NCBI GenBank assembly: GCA_031401815.1 | Contig: JANNRW010000440.1 | Span: 1-15,293, forward strand | Direction: 5' to 3' | Length of the DNA: 15,293 bases | DNA from: JANNRW01 sp031401815 | GTDB taxonomy: Bacteria > Desulfobacterota > Desulfuromonadia > Geobacterales > DSM-12255 | Shown: positions 1 through 7,131 of the stretch, one piece after another | Layout of the letters: each line of letters begins with the position of its first letter | Numbering within the stretch: the stretch's first letter is position 1 | Program-made: the position numbers and the translations under genes | Notes under the pieces: generated by a model | The model's database searches: none | Told to the model about the DNA's origin: nothing | Seen by the model: the letters and a program-made list of their open reading frames with translations, nothing else

Positions 1-2214
1 GTTGCACTTCTACAGAGCGGTTCGACCCAGTACAGATTTTACAATGAACTGCTCATGGCCTATACCTTTGTCCCATCAACAGCTGTAGTTATTGCCGCAG
101 CAGACATGCCTGACATCGCCTTTACCGCTGCCTGCAACGAGTGTCACGGCAAGATCGGCGTAACCACCCCTCATGGCGGTCGCGGGGATGTAAAGTACTG
201 CATGATGTGCCATACGTCGCAGCGCAGTATCGGCCAGACAGCTTCAACGGAAGTAAATGGCGTTTTCACCGGCCCTATCTATGCTGTAGCAACCACTGAT
301 TCCAGATACGATCCGAATCAGGCAGGGAAACCTGTTACCACGGTTACAAATGGAAAGGCTGAGGGTGATTTTGTAACCATGATTCACAGAATTCATATGG
401 GGAGCAAGCTTACCAAGCAGGGATATAACTATGCCGGCGTCTTTTACAATGGTATCCACTATCCCAAGGAGATCACCAACTGCCGCCAGTGTCACAAGGC
501 CGGTGTAGCCGAAGCTCCGAAGGGTGACAACTGGAGAGAAAGGGCTAGCCGCAAGACTTGCGGAGCATGCCACGATAACATCAACTTCGCAACCGGAGCC
601 AATGCCAAGGTTGGTGGAGTTGCTCATGCACCACAGGCTGATGACTCCTTCTGTAACGACTGTCATCGTTCTGGAGGCCCGTATCCGATTGAGAAGTTCC
701 ATACTTCGGTGAATGCAACACCCAATAACCCGAATGCAACGGTTATTACCCGTGACGCAAGCAATGTAGCTACTTCAACTCCTCTGACCAACTTCTTTTA
801 CGAGATCAGCAGTGTAACTGTAGCAGAAACAGGTGGCCCACCGGCTACTGCCAGTGCAGCTACAATCAAGTTCCGCATCCAGAAGAATACCGGATCGCTG
901 ACAGCAGCAAAGTCAAATGTCGTATTCACCGGTGCCGGATCTTCCGCAAGTACAGTACCGGCTGACGCTCTTATTGCCGGATTCTCAGGTAGCCCGTCAT
1001 TCCTTCTAGCCTACTACAAAGATACAACCAATCAGCCGTCTGCGACATTCAATGCTGATTACAACAATCTTGGCGTGAAAGCCGCCCAGCCGATCTCGGT
1101 ATCCCTTGCCGCAATTCTTATCGGCTCAAAAGGGACTATGAGCGGTCCTGATGCCAGTGGGTACTACACCGCAGTTCTTACCGGAGCAGCGAACAACTTC
1201 CCGGCCGGAGCAACAATGCGTGCCGTCGGCCTCCAGGGATACTTTACCCAGGTCAGCCCGGCTGTAGCTCGCCATGCGCTCTCACACGTAAAGGAAGTGA
1301 CCGGCGATGCAGTACGTCGTGAAGTAATTGATTCAGCCAAATGCGCCAACTGCCATGAATGGTTTGAAGGCCATGGCGGTAACCGCGTTGTCGGCAAGGA
1401 GACAGTCGGACAGTCGATCTGCATCTTATGCCACGTTCCAAACCTGACCACCAGCGGTCGTGGTATACAGCAGTCGCTGATGTTGGCCATAATTAACCCG
1501 GCTAATGCAATCGGCGCCTCGCTGTCAAGCATTGCAGGCTTAATCAACTACCTTCCAACCTCATCTCTTCCTGCCGGAAGCCCGTTCGCCGTCAGCTCCT
1601 CCAACGTAGTTACCCAGGAGGCCAGAGACGCAAATAGTGCACTGGTTGCTGCTCTTGGCAACGATCCAACCACCTATCCAGAAGTCTCCAACAACTTCAA
1701 GGATATGATTCATGGTATACATGCCGGCAGTGATTCGCTGATAGTCGGCAAGCCTCTCCAGTTTGTTCGAGACAGGGGCGCAAGTGGTGAATTTGAATAT
1801 AATTTCAGCTTCGTGAAGTTCCCCGGCGTGCTGAAAAACTGCGCCATGTGCCACAAAGGGACTACCTACACAGCAATCCCGGCCAAGACACAGGTAAGCA
1901 CCCAGGTAACAACCAGAGGTACTGCACTTACCCTGCAGACAGACACTTTAGTCGGTAACAACGTAACTGAGACAGATGCAGCCAGAAAAGCTGTTCCGAA
2001 TGCAGCAGATCTGGTTTCCACTCCGTTCGTGGCGACCTGCAAGTCCTGCCATAACAGGCCGAATGCACTCGCCCACTTTGCCCAGAATGGTGGGCAGATT
2101 AATGTCCGCCGCGATCTGGCAAATCCTGATGGCGAAGCCTGTGTAACCTGTCACGGCACAACCGGTCCGAATGCACTCTGGAACGTGCACAGATTTACAA
2201 CTGTTGGTGAATAG
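1..2214 (+). CDS. OmcA/MtrC-family decahaem c-type cytochrome (5' partial)
   Basis: The frame is open from base 1, so the true start, signal peptide and probable lipobox lie upstream; the ATG at 55 is probably internal. Ten CXXCH haem-binding motifs are visible. Five lie at 133 (CNECH), 199 (CMMCH), 481 (CRQCH), 559 (CGACH) and 652 (CNDCH). Five lie at 1342 (CANCH), 1420 (CILCH), 1840 (CAMCH), 2038 (CKSCH) and 2140 (CVTCH). A haem-free Ser/Thr/Ala-rich stretch of about 700 bases separates the groups. This 5 + beta-domain + 5 pattern is that of the MtrC/OmcA outer-surface electron-transfer cytochromes. In that family the protein sits on the outer face of the outer membrane and passes electrons to metals or other extracellular acceptors. 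The N-terminal beta domain is mostly outside the window. A hairpin terminator follows the stop codon directly, so this is the last gene of its transcript. Confidence 0.9.
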   Translation, partial: VALLQSGSTQYRFYNELLMAYTFVPSTAVVIAAADMPDIAFTAACNECHGKIGVTTPHGGRGDVKYCMMCHTSQRSIGQTASTEVNGVFTGPIYAVATTDSRYDPNQAGKPVTTVTNGKAEGDFVTMIHRIHMGSKLTKQGYNYAGVFYNGIHYPKEITNCRQCHKAGVAEAPKGDNWRERASRKTCGACHDNINFATGANAKVGGVAHAPQADDSFCNDCHRSGGPYPIEKFHTSVNATPNNPNATVITRDASNVATSTPLTNFFYEISSVTVAETGGPPATASAATIKFRIQKNTGSLTAAKSNVVFTGAGSSASTVPADALIAGFSGSPSFLLAYYKDTTNQPSATFNADYNNLGVKAAQPISVSLAAILIGSKGTMSGPDASGYYTAVLTGAANNFPAGATMRAVGLQGYFTQVSPAVARHALSHVKEVTGDAVRREVIDSAKCANCHEWFEGHGGNRVVGKETVGQSICILCHVPNLTTSGRGIQQSLMLAIINPANAIGASLSSIAGLINYLPTSSLPAGSPFAVSSSNVVTQEARDANSALVAALGNDPTTYPEVSNNFKDMIHGIHAGSDSLIVGKPLQFVRDRGASGEFEYNFSFVKFPGVLKNCAMCHKGTTYTAIPAKTQVSTQVTTRGTALTLQTDTLVGNNVTETDAARKAVPNAADLVSTPFVATCKSCHNRPNALAHFAQNGGQINVRRDLANPDGEACVTCHGTTGPNALWNVHRFTTVGE

Positions 2215-2229
2215 AGTATCCTGCTTCAA

Positions 2230-2261
2230 CCCTCCCCTTGATTTAAGGGGAGGGAGTTTTT
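2230..2261 (+). terminator. Rho-independent terminator / REP-like hairpin after the cytochrome gene
   Basis: A perfect 10-bp stem (CCCTCCCCTT / AAGGGGAGGG) with a 5-base loop is followed by AGTTTTT. It starts 16 bases after the cytochrome stop codon. The stem sequence is also a member of the G/C-rich hairpin family repeated elsewhere in the window, so a REP-like element may be serving as the terminator. Confidence 0.75.
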
Positions 2262-2301
2262 AATGATACATAACTATTTGCACCCAAATCTAACCCCTCC
2301 T

Positions 2302-2328
2302 GTCCTCCCCTTACTTAAGGGGAGGGAC
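2302..2328. repeat. REP-like G/C-rich hairpin
   Basis: A 9-bp stem (CCTCCCCTT / AAGGGGAGG) with loop ACTT is nearly identical to the hairpin at 2230-2254. There is no T-tract after it (ACTCTTG follows), so it looks like a repeat unit and not a terminator. It lies in the 300-base gap 2215-2514, which holds no gene that I can support, only these hairpins and a terminator. Confidence 0.6.
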
Positions 2329-2372
2329 TCTTGAAGTCGCGTTGGTGGCATTGTCGGCTACCTTCCCGAAGC

Positions 2373-2400
2373 GTCCCCCCGCTTGAGTCAAGAGGGGGAC
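2373..2400. repeat. REP-like imperfect hairpin, second subtype
   Basis: This interrupted inverted repeat has GTCCCCC pairing with GGGGGAC, and an inner CTTGA/TCAAG pair around a single G. The base composition matches the other REP-like elements here but the core differs. It is followed by AGGGGGAGTT. No coding frame is supported across it. Confidence 0.5.
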
Positions 2401-2458
2401 AGGGGGAGTTATGACTATGCTGAATAAATAAGAAGATACATCGTACTTACCTGAACAA

Positions 2459-2491
2459 AAAAAGAGCCCCGATATTTTCGAGGCTCTTTTT
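2459..2491 (-). terminator. Bidirectional Rho-independent terminator of the PilT-paralogue operon
   Basis: A 10-bp stem (AAAAAGAGCC / GGCTCTTTTT) has an inner CGA/TCG pair. Read on the minus strand, the stem runs into a T7 tract 24 bases past the stop codon of the beta-barrel gene. The other direction also carries a T5 tract. Confidence 0.85.
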
Positions 2492-2514
2492 GTTTGAATA
2501 CTATGGCAGACAGC

Positions 2515-3459
2515 TTAAAACTGAATATTAGGTCTGAATACCAGAGTCAAGGCATTTTGATCCAGAGCCCTCAGCTCTCCGGAATAACTCCGGGAGTTCT
2601 CCCAGATAACACCAAAATCGAATTTGAGAGCGAGGTTATACTCTTTCAGGGGGAGTTTCTTTCCGATGGTGTACTCCTGCCTTATTACTCCGCCGCCATT
2701 AATTCCGAGATCCCACCTGAAATCAAAGCTGCTGTTTTTCAGCCAGGAGAGGGCGGATGAATTGAAGTCGAGGTTGCTCCTTCTTAGCCCCAGATAGATA
2801 ATGTCGGCAATATTGGGATTGCCATGAATTTTGGAGCCGAGCCTGAAACTCCAGCTAAGCTTCTCGTCTTTAAAGTTCTTTTCGCCTTTCAGCTTCCATT
2901 CAATTTCCAGTGACTTGTCATCAATCAGGATATTATTTTTAATATGATGGTCTGCATAGGTGAACAGATAACCCATGTACCCCTTGTTTGTTCCGGTCCG
3001 GTCTTCTCCCTGCCTGACAAATGTTACTATGTCGCCGAAAAAGAGTGAAAGGGCGTATGGTTCCTGAAACCCCGCAGTTATCGAGCCGATCAGGTTTACG
3101 CCATTGTCAAAACCGGCAGTATCATAAAGACCGCGATGATTTCGCTTCAGATAGGTGCCAAGTACCGGCAACGGGCATATGCTTGCCTCAATCAGCATGA
3201 ATCTCGGCTTGAACGAATTCCGGAGCAGCCCCTTATACACTGCCAGCTCGTCAGTTTCGCCCACATCAGGTATAGGTTTATCGGTAAGCGGGAAATGCAC
3301 CCCTATGTTGGTGTAGTAGGCATCCAGCTCAGGCGTGATCTCCAGTTTGGCAAGATCAGGATTGATGACAGGTGCTGAGAGAGGCTCAGCCGCAAAAAGG
3401 AGCCCAGGGGAGGAGAGTAATATTGTGGCGGCAAAAACAATAAAAGGCAGAAGATGCAT
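2515..3459 (-). CDS. Putative outer-membrane beta-barrel protein
   Basis: The 314-residue product begins with a hydrophobic signal-peptide-like segment (residues 1-24, ending FAA before EPLS). The mature part has alternating polar and hydrophobic strands and ends in FRPNIQF; a C-terminal Phe is typical of outer-membrane barrels recognised by the BAM complex. I do not recognise a named family. It is the last gene of a four-gene minus-strand unit, 11 bases after the 51-residue membrane protein, so it is probably co-expressed with the PilT paralogue. The ATG at 3459 lacks a strong ribosome site and its n-region has no Lys or Arg. A GTG at 3474, preceded by AGAG, is an alternative start. An export, anchoring or sensing role is possible but not shown by the sequence. 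Confidence 0.7.
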   Translation of the reverse strand: MHLLPFIVFAATILLSSPGLLFAAEPLSAPVINPDLAKLEITPELDAYYTNIGVHFPLTDKPIPDVGETDELAVYKGLLRNSFKPRFMLIEASICPLPVLGTYLKRNHRGLYDTAGFDNGVNLIGSITAGFQEPYALSLFFGDIVTFVRQGEDRTGTNKGYMGYLFTYADHHIKNNILIDDKSLEIEWKLKGEKNFKDEKLSWSFRLGSKIHGNPNIADIIYLGLRRSNLDFNSSALSWLKNSSFDFRWDLGINGGGVIRQEYTIGKKLPLKEYNLALKFDFGVIWENSRSYSGELRALDQNALTLVFRPNIQF

Positions 3460-3470
3460 CTGTAAGTGGC

Positions 3471-3626
3471 CTACTTTATCTCTGATTTGACAAAAAAATA
3501 GATAATCAACAGAAAAGGGAGCGGCATGAATGCTGCTTCAATGTTGCCTTTAAAAAGTTGCCAGGTGGCAAACGAAACAAGGACGGCAGTAAAAATGAGA
3601 GTGAAAATAGCCAGTGGTTTTTTCAT
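3471..3626 (-). CDS. 51-residue two-helix membrane protein
   Basis: This short frame begins MKKPLAIFTLIFTAVLVS and ends FFVKSEIK. Two hydrophobic stretches (about residues 4-21 and 33-47) flank a short link (about WQLFKGNIEAA), which suggests a helical hairpin in the inner membrane with Lys at both ends. Its ATG shares one base with the TGA stop of the PilT paralogue (TGATG), a layout typical of translational coupling. Its stop lies 11 bases before the beta-barrel gene start. The coupling, the Lys-rich start and the membrane character argue that it is a real gene. No family is recognised. It could be an inner-membrane partner of the ATPase or of the barrel protein. Confidence 0.6.
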   Translation of the reverse strand: MKKPLAIFTLIFTAVLVSFATWQLFKGNIEAAFMPLPFLLIIYFFVKSEIK

Positions 3627-4696
3627 CAGTTGTCGTACATCATTTTTCGTTCCAGATCCATTGAGTGGGAAAGCCGCTTCGCCTCTTCCATGGTAATAAT
3701 ATCCTGCTTGTAGAGTTGGAGGAGATGCTGGTCAAGTGTCTGCATCTGGTAGAGAGACTGTCCGTTTTCGATATGCTTTTCAATTTCGTCGAGGCGTCCT
3801 TCACGAATACAGGACTGAATCGTGGTGGTTGAACGCATTATCTCAACAACCGGGAGAATATTTTCACCTGTCTTGTCCTTGATCAGCCTTAGCGAAACAA
3901 TGCCTACCAGAATGTCTGCCAGCCTCTGGCGAATAATCTCCTGGGCGTCAGGAGGAAAATTGCCAAGGAGTCTGTTGATGGTTGAAACTGCACTCTGGGT
4001 ATGCAGGGTCGAGAGCACCAGGTGTCCGGTCTCAGCTGCTTTTATGCAGGAGTCGATGGTCTCCTTGTCACGCATCTCTCCAACCATTATCACATCAGGA
4101 TCCATCCTGAGAGAAGCCTTGAGCGCTGCATTGAAATCTTCCGTGTCAATCCCGACTTCTCGTTGAATAATGCAGCTCTTCTGTGATGAGAAGAGAAACT
4201 CAATAGGATCTTCAATGGTTATGATGTTGTAATTGTAGTTTTCGTTTAGTAGCCTGACCATTGATGCGAGAGTCGTGGATTTGCCGTTGCCTGTAGGGCC
4301 TGTGACAAGAATCAGTCCGTTTGGTGCCTTGACAATTTCCGCAAGAACCCCTGGGAGGTTAAGTTCCTTGAAAGTCCCAATGTATGGCGGGATGACACGC
4401 ATTATAATCCCGAAATTGCCACGCTGCCTGAAGATGCTTACCCGGAAACGCCCGCCTGTCGGCAGAGAGTAGGAGGCATCCAGCTCTTTCATGTCATTTG
4501 CAAGCTGGCGGCCATTGTGCGCCATGACTGTAGCTGCTATGAACTCAGTATCCTTTCCGGTCAGATTGGGGAGCTTGGAGCGTATCAGCTGACCTCTGCC
4601 ACGGAAGAAAGGGGGGTTGTCAACTTCAAAATGGAGGTCGGAAACCTTTTTTTGAAACGCGATTTCTAGAATCTGGTTCAATACTTTTGCGTCCAT
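3626..4696 (-). CDS. pilT: PilT-family type IV pilus retraction ATPase (paralogue)
   Basis: The 356-residue product has the layout of PilT/PilU secretion-type hexameric ATPases: an N-terminal PAS-like domain (about 1-110) and a RecA-like core. Visible motifs are Walker A GPTGNGKS (133-140, Lys139), Asp box TIEDPIEF (160-167), Walker B MDPDVIMVGEMRD (198-210) and His box HLVLSTLHT (225-233). In the family such motors depolymerise type IV pili at the cytoplasmic base of the machine. The C-terminal AIRNLIRE-like motif of canonical PilT reads TIQSCIREG (292-300), so it is divergent. Start support is strong: AAGGAAGG lies six to seven bases before the ATG. The gene is 32 bases downstream of the DUF4388 gene and overlaps the microprotein. 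No pilin or pilus-assembly gene is nearby, so this is probably a specialised paralogue and not the main retraction motor. Confidence 0.88.
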   Translation of the reverse strand: MDAKVLNQILEIAFQKKVSDLHFEVDNPPFFRGRGQLIRSKLPNLTGKDTEFIAATVMAHNGRQLANDMKELDASYSLPTGGRFRVSIFRQRGNFGIIMRVIPPYIGTFKELNLPGVLAEIVKAPNGLILVTGPTGNGKSTTLASMVRLLNENYNYNIITIEDPIEFLFSSQKSCIIQREVGIDTEDFNAALKASLRMDPDVIMVGEMRDKETIDSCIKAAETGHLVLSTLHTQSAVSTINRLLGNFPPDAQEIIRQRLADILVGIVSLRLIKDKTGENILPVVEIMRSTTTIQSCIREGRLDEIEKHIENGQSLYQMQTLDQHLLQLYKQDIITMEEAKRLSHSMDLERKMMYDN

Positions 4697-4728
4697 AAAT
4701 TACCTTCCTTGATTTAATGGCGTAGTCA

Positions 4729-6510
4729 TCAATGTTGAGATTGGAGCATCTTCTCAAATTTTTTGCGATAAAGTGCGTTCTCATAAATTATTCCGGCATG
4801 AATGGAGAGAATCTCGGCAAGTTCAAGCGGGACAGTGCCGCCGATTTTAGAGCCGAAATCACCGTAAACAATGGCCAGAACCCTTCCGAGGCATTTTATG
4901 GGGAGCAGAAGAATTTTTCTCGAAAAAGGTGGATCCAACTTCAGAAAGAGAGACTTTTCAAAGGCTGAATAATCATCAATGGAGCCGCACCAGCTCTTGC
5001 CAGAGGCAATAACCTCCTGCAAAACTGCTGAATCATCAGCCGTAAGAGATATCTGAAATGGCTTAGAGGTATCTCCGTTCATGAATCTGTCAGTCACCAG
5101 AGTATCTTTTTTTAGAGTCAGGGTGAATGCGCGCTGCATTGTGCTCGCGATAAAGCGTTCAATCACTGTCAGGATATCAGGTAGTTCCTTGAGTGTACTG
5201 ATTTCGTCAAAGCATTTTCTGAAAACAGGCGTAATCTCACCGCACTTTTCAGGGGGTGCAACGTTTACGCAATTTTTCAGAACATCAAGGAAGTTGATGG
5301 TGTCACTTGCAAAGGAGTTTTTGCCTGCCACCCTGTCTGGCTTGGGAAGTGCAGCTCTTGCGCCCGCTTTCATTGCATTGAGTATGGCTTCGGTATCTCC
5401 GGGATGAACTAGCTGAAATATGGAGATGTGCGGGTGTTTTTCAAGCAGATGCTTGACTACAAGCTCAAATTTCTCCCTTTCCCGTGAGGCGCCGCCAGTT
5501 TCCGGAGAGTCAATCAGAAATACAGGTTGCAGCTCTTTTGCAAGCGACTGGCTGATGATCGGGCCAAGATTCTCCTCCTCATCTGTGGCAAAAGAGAAGA
5601 AACCCTCGTGTTTGCAGAAAGTCATGACTATATGTCTCAGGAACTCGCTGCTACTAAAGAGTATGATCGCCTGGGTCGGCGGGGGGTGTGAAGATGCCGG
5701 TTGAGGTGCGGAAATATTTACCAGGAAAGAGAGAAGCTGCTGCTGCTGATCATCAGGTATGTCAACAAGGTGACTCCCGATTTTATCACGATGTACCTGG
5801 AAAGGGTCATGCACTCTTACCGGGTCATGCATCCTCGCCGGTGTAAAGAAGCCCGGAATCATCTTCTCCAGATCGTCAAGCACATCAAGGCCAAGGTCAT
5901 CAATAGAAATGATCTGCTCATTTTCTTCAGCAGCAGGGGTGTAGTCGTTGTCCATCTGATTGGAAGAGAAGGTCTCATCAACAAGTGTGCCGTCACGTTT
6001 TTTCTCATCGTAAATCCTGAGAGCATCCATAAGCACATTCTGGGTGTTGAGGTTCATATCCAACTGCAGCTTTTCGGGGATGTACCGATATTCGTCTGAT
6101 ATTACATTCGCATCTACATCAAGTTCAAAAGTCCCTTCAGTCCAGGTAAGCACTTCAACAATAGTCATCTCTATCAGCGTTTCAAGCCCCTTGAAGGCAG
6201 TTTCCTTCTTTATCTTGCCGTTTTCGATCAATGCAGCGATGAGAGGGGTTCTGCTGGCACCGGCTTTTTTCTGCACGGCCAGTGCGAGCTCCAGTTCTGC
6301 TTCGGAGATTGCATTCATCTCAACCAGGATCTGTCCGATTCTCACACTGTTGTTTGCGTGGTTGGCGCTTACAATGCAGCCATTGCTGAAAACAAGCTGG
6401 CTCTCTCCCCTGCTGCTCTTCAGGCATAGCGTACCGGATTTTCGGGTAGCGTGGAGAAGCTGGATAACATCCACAATCGGAAGGTGTTCAAGGTCGCCTA
6501 CAAAAGACAT
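4729..6510 (-). CDS. DUF4388 (PATAN-like) regulator with degenerate receiver and GAF-like domain
   Basis: The 593-residue soluble product opens with MSFVGDLEHLPIVDVIQLLH and GTLCLKS, the pattern of DUF4388/PATAN domains (about 1-165), which are common in Geobacter and Myxococcus signalling proteins. A linker contains three His-bearing hexapeptide repeats (225-242). A receiver-like domain follows (about 280-395). It keeps an Asp (FLIDSPE, Asp334) and Lys (ALPKP, Lys390), but the N-terminal acidic pair is replaced by Ser (ILFSSSE) and the Thr position by Val, so normal phosphorylation is doubtful. The C-terminal part (about 430-590) resembles a GAF domain (KILLLPIKCLGRVLAIVYGD). It is the first gene of the four-gene unit, so it probably controls the PilT paralogue. 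GAGG lies ten bases before the ATG. The domain calls after residue 280 are by eye and less certain. Confidence 0.75.
   Translation of the reverse strand: MSFVGDLEHLPIVDVIQLLHATRKSGTLCLKSSRGESQLVFSNGCIVSANHANNSVRIGQILVEMNAISEAELELALAVQKKAGASRTPLIAALIENGKIKKETAFKGLETLIEMTIVEVLTWTEGTFELDVDANVISDEYRYIPEKLQLDMNLNTQNVLMDALRIYDEKKRDGTLVDETFSSNQMDNDYTPAAEENEQIISIDDLGLDVLDDLEKMIPGFFTPARMHDPVRVHDPFQVHRDKIGSHLVDIPDDQQQQLLSFLVNISAPQPASSHPPPTQAIILFSSSEFLRHIVMTFCKHEGFFSFATDEEENLGPIISQSLAKELQPVFLIDSPETGGASREREKFELVVKHLLEKHPHISIFQLVHPGDTEAILNAMKAGARAALPKPDRVAGKNSFASDTINFLDVLKNCVNVAPPEKCGEITPVFRKCFDEISTLKELPDILTVIERFIASTMQRAFTLTLKKDTLVTDRFMNGDTSKPFQISLTADDSAVLQEVIASGKSWCGSIDDYSAFEKSLFLKLDPPFSRKILLLPIKCLGRVLAIVYGDFGSKIGGTVPLELAEILSIHAGIIYENALYRKKFEKMLQSQH
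5785..5838 (-). repeat. Three 18-bp tandem repeats encoding a His hexapeptide
   Basis: Within the DUF4388 gene the residues ARMHDP, VRVHDP and FQVHRD (225-242) follow each other. At DNA level two units share GGGTCATGCA exactly, 18 bases apart on the plus strand; the third is more diverged. The repeat lies in the low-complexity linker between the DUF4388 and receiver-like domains. Confidence 0.65.
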
Positions 6511-6575
6511 GCGCTGCTAACCTCACTCTAGGGGGGCGTCTGATCTCCTGACACTCCCTGATCTGATGGGAGATT

Positions 6576-6605
6576 ACTATAGCGCGGACTGTCGTGATGA
6601 TACAA
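6576..6605 (-). promoter_or_regulatory. Candidate sigma-70-type promoter for the PilT-paralogue operon
   Basis: On the minus strand a weak -35 (TTGTAT) and a good -10 (TATAGT, 5 of 6) are separated by 18 bases. They lie just after the csp terminator and about 65 bases before the DUF4388 start. The -35 is poor, so an activator may be needed or the call may be wrong. Confidence 0.4.
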
Positions 6606-6607
6606 TA

Positions 6608-6645
6608 ACAAAAACAGCCCCGGATAGCTCCGGGGCTGTTTTTGT
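6608..6645 (-). terminator. Rho-independent terminator of the cold-shock gene
   Basis: A perfect 17-bp stem (ACAAAAACAGCCCCGGA with its complement) encloses a TAGC loop and has a T5 tract in both directions. It lies 26 bases past the csp stop codon. It insulates the csp gene from the operon downstream. Confidence 0.92.
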
Positions 6646-6670
6646 GAAATCTGATTGTAGTCAGGGCAGG

Positions 6671-6871
6671 TTATGCTCTTGAAACGTTCGCTGCCTGGAG
6701 CCCTTTTGGCCCCTTGACGAGATCAAAAGTTACCCTGTCGCCTTCTGAAAGGGATTTGAATCCATCGCCGGTAATGGCGGAAAAGTGAACAAATACATCG
6801 TCGCCACTCTCCTGCTCGAGAAAACCAAAGCCCTTGCTGTCATTAAACCATTTTACTGTTCCGTTTGCCAT
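6671..6871 (-). CDS. Cold-shock domain protein (CspA family)
   Basis: This 66-residue single-domain protein has the full length of the CspA family. It binds single-stranded RNA or DNA in the cytoplasm and acts as an RNA chaperone. RNP1 is KGFGFL (13-18) and RNP2 is VFVHFS (26-31). The product starts MANGTVKWFND, the usual N-terminus. A strong ribosome site, AGGAGAG, lies nine bases before the ATG. It is monocistronic, between its own promoter (6934-6962) and a strong terminator. The untranslated leader of about 55 bases contains a palindrome. Whether this copy is cold-inducible or constitutive cannot be read from the sequence; bacteria usually carry several copies. Confidence 0.95.
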   Translation of the reverse strand: MANGTVKWFNDSKGFGFLEQESGDDVFVHFSAITGDGFKSLSEGDRVTFDLVKGPKGLQAANVSRA

Positions 6872-6905
6872 TTACTTACTCTCTCCTGAAGTTTCTTCTG
6901 TTGAT

Positions 6906-6920
6906 ATTATCCGGGATAAT
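6906..6920. promoter_or_regulatory. 15-base palindrome in the csp leader
   Basis: ATTATCC and GGATAAT form a perfect inverted repeat with 7-base arms around one G. It lies 14-28 bases downstream of the -10 element of the csp promoter, so it falls in the early transcribed leader. It may be an operator or, with so small a loop, part of a leader fold. Confidence 0.4.
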
Positions 6921-6933
6921 CCACGGCCAAATA

Positions 6934-6962
6934 ATAATGAAGCTTCTGATTTGAAAAGTCAA
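6934..6962 (-). promoter_or_regulatory. Sigma-70-type promoter of the cold-shock gene
   Basis: On the minus strand, TTGACT (5 of 6 to the -35 consensus) and CATTAT (4 of 6) are separated by exactly 17 bases. Transcription would begin near 6927 and give a leader of roughly 55 bases, shorter than that of E. coli cspA. Confidence 0.6.
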
Positions 6963-7056
6963 ACAGTTTTCTGTTCAGAATAGATAAATATTTAATCCGA
7001 CTATCCCTGATCTTCAGATGGATCCTTCAGGTAAATAGATAGGCAGTCTGAAATTT

Positions 7057-7072
7057 TGGCTCGATAACTGCT
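7057..7072 (+). promoter_or_regulatory. Candidate sigma-54 promoter of the ANTAR regulator gene
   Basis: TGGCTCGATAACTGCT keeps the GG (-24) and GC (-12) doublets with the required spacing. It differs from TGGCAC-N5-TTGCW at two positions. A start near 7083 would give a leader of about 50 bases before the ATG at 7132. The gap 6872-7131 otherwise holds only the csp control region. Confidence 0.55.
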
Positions 7073-7131
7073 CTAAGTATCTGTAGATCGTGATTTTTTT
7101 TGGGTCAAATAATGCCAAGGCGGTGAAATAT

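Noticed and set aside
2347..2362. TGGCATTGTCGGCTAC as a sigma-54 promoter
   Set aside because: The GC doublet is one base short of the required spacing and no suitable plus-strand gene follows.
2494..2760. 88-residue plus-strand open frame at the 3' end of the barrel gene
   Set aside because: It is antisense to the barrel gene, starts in the terminator region and has no ribosome site.
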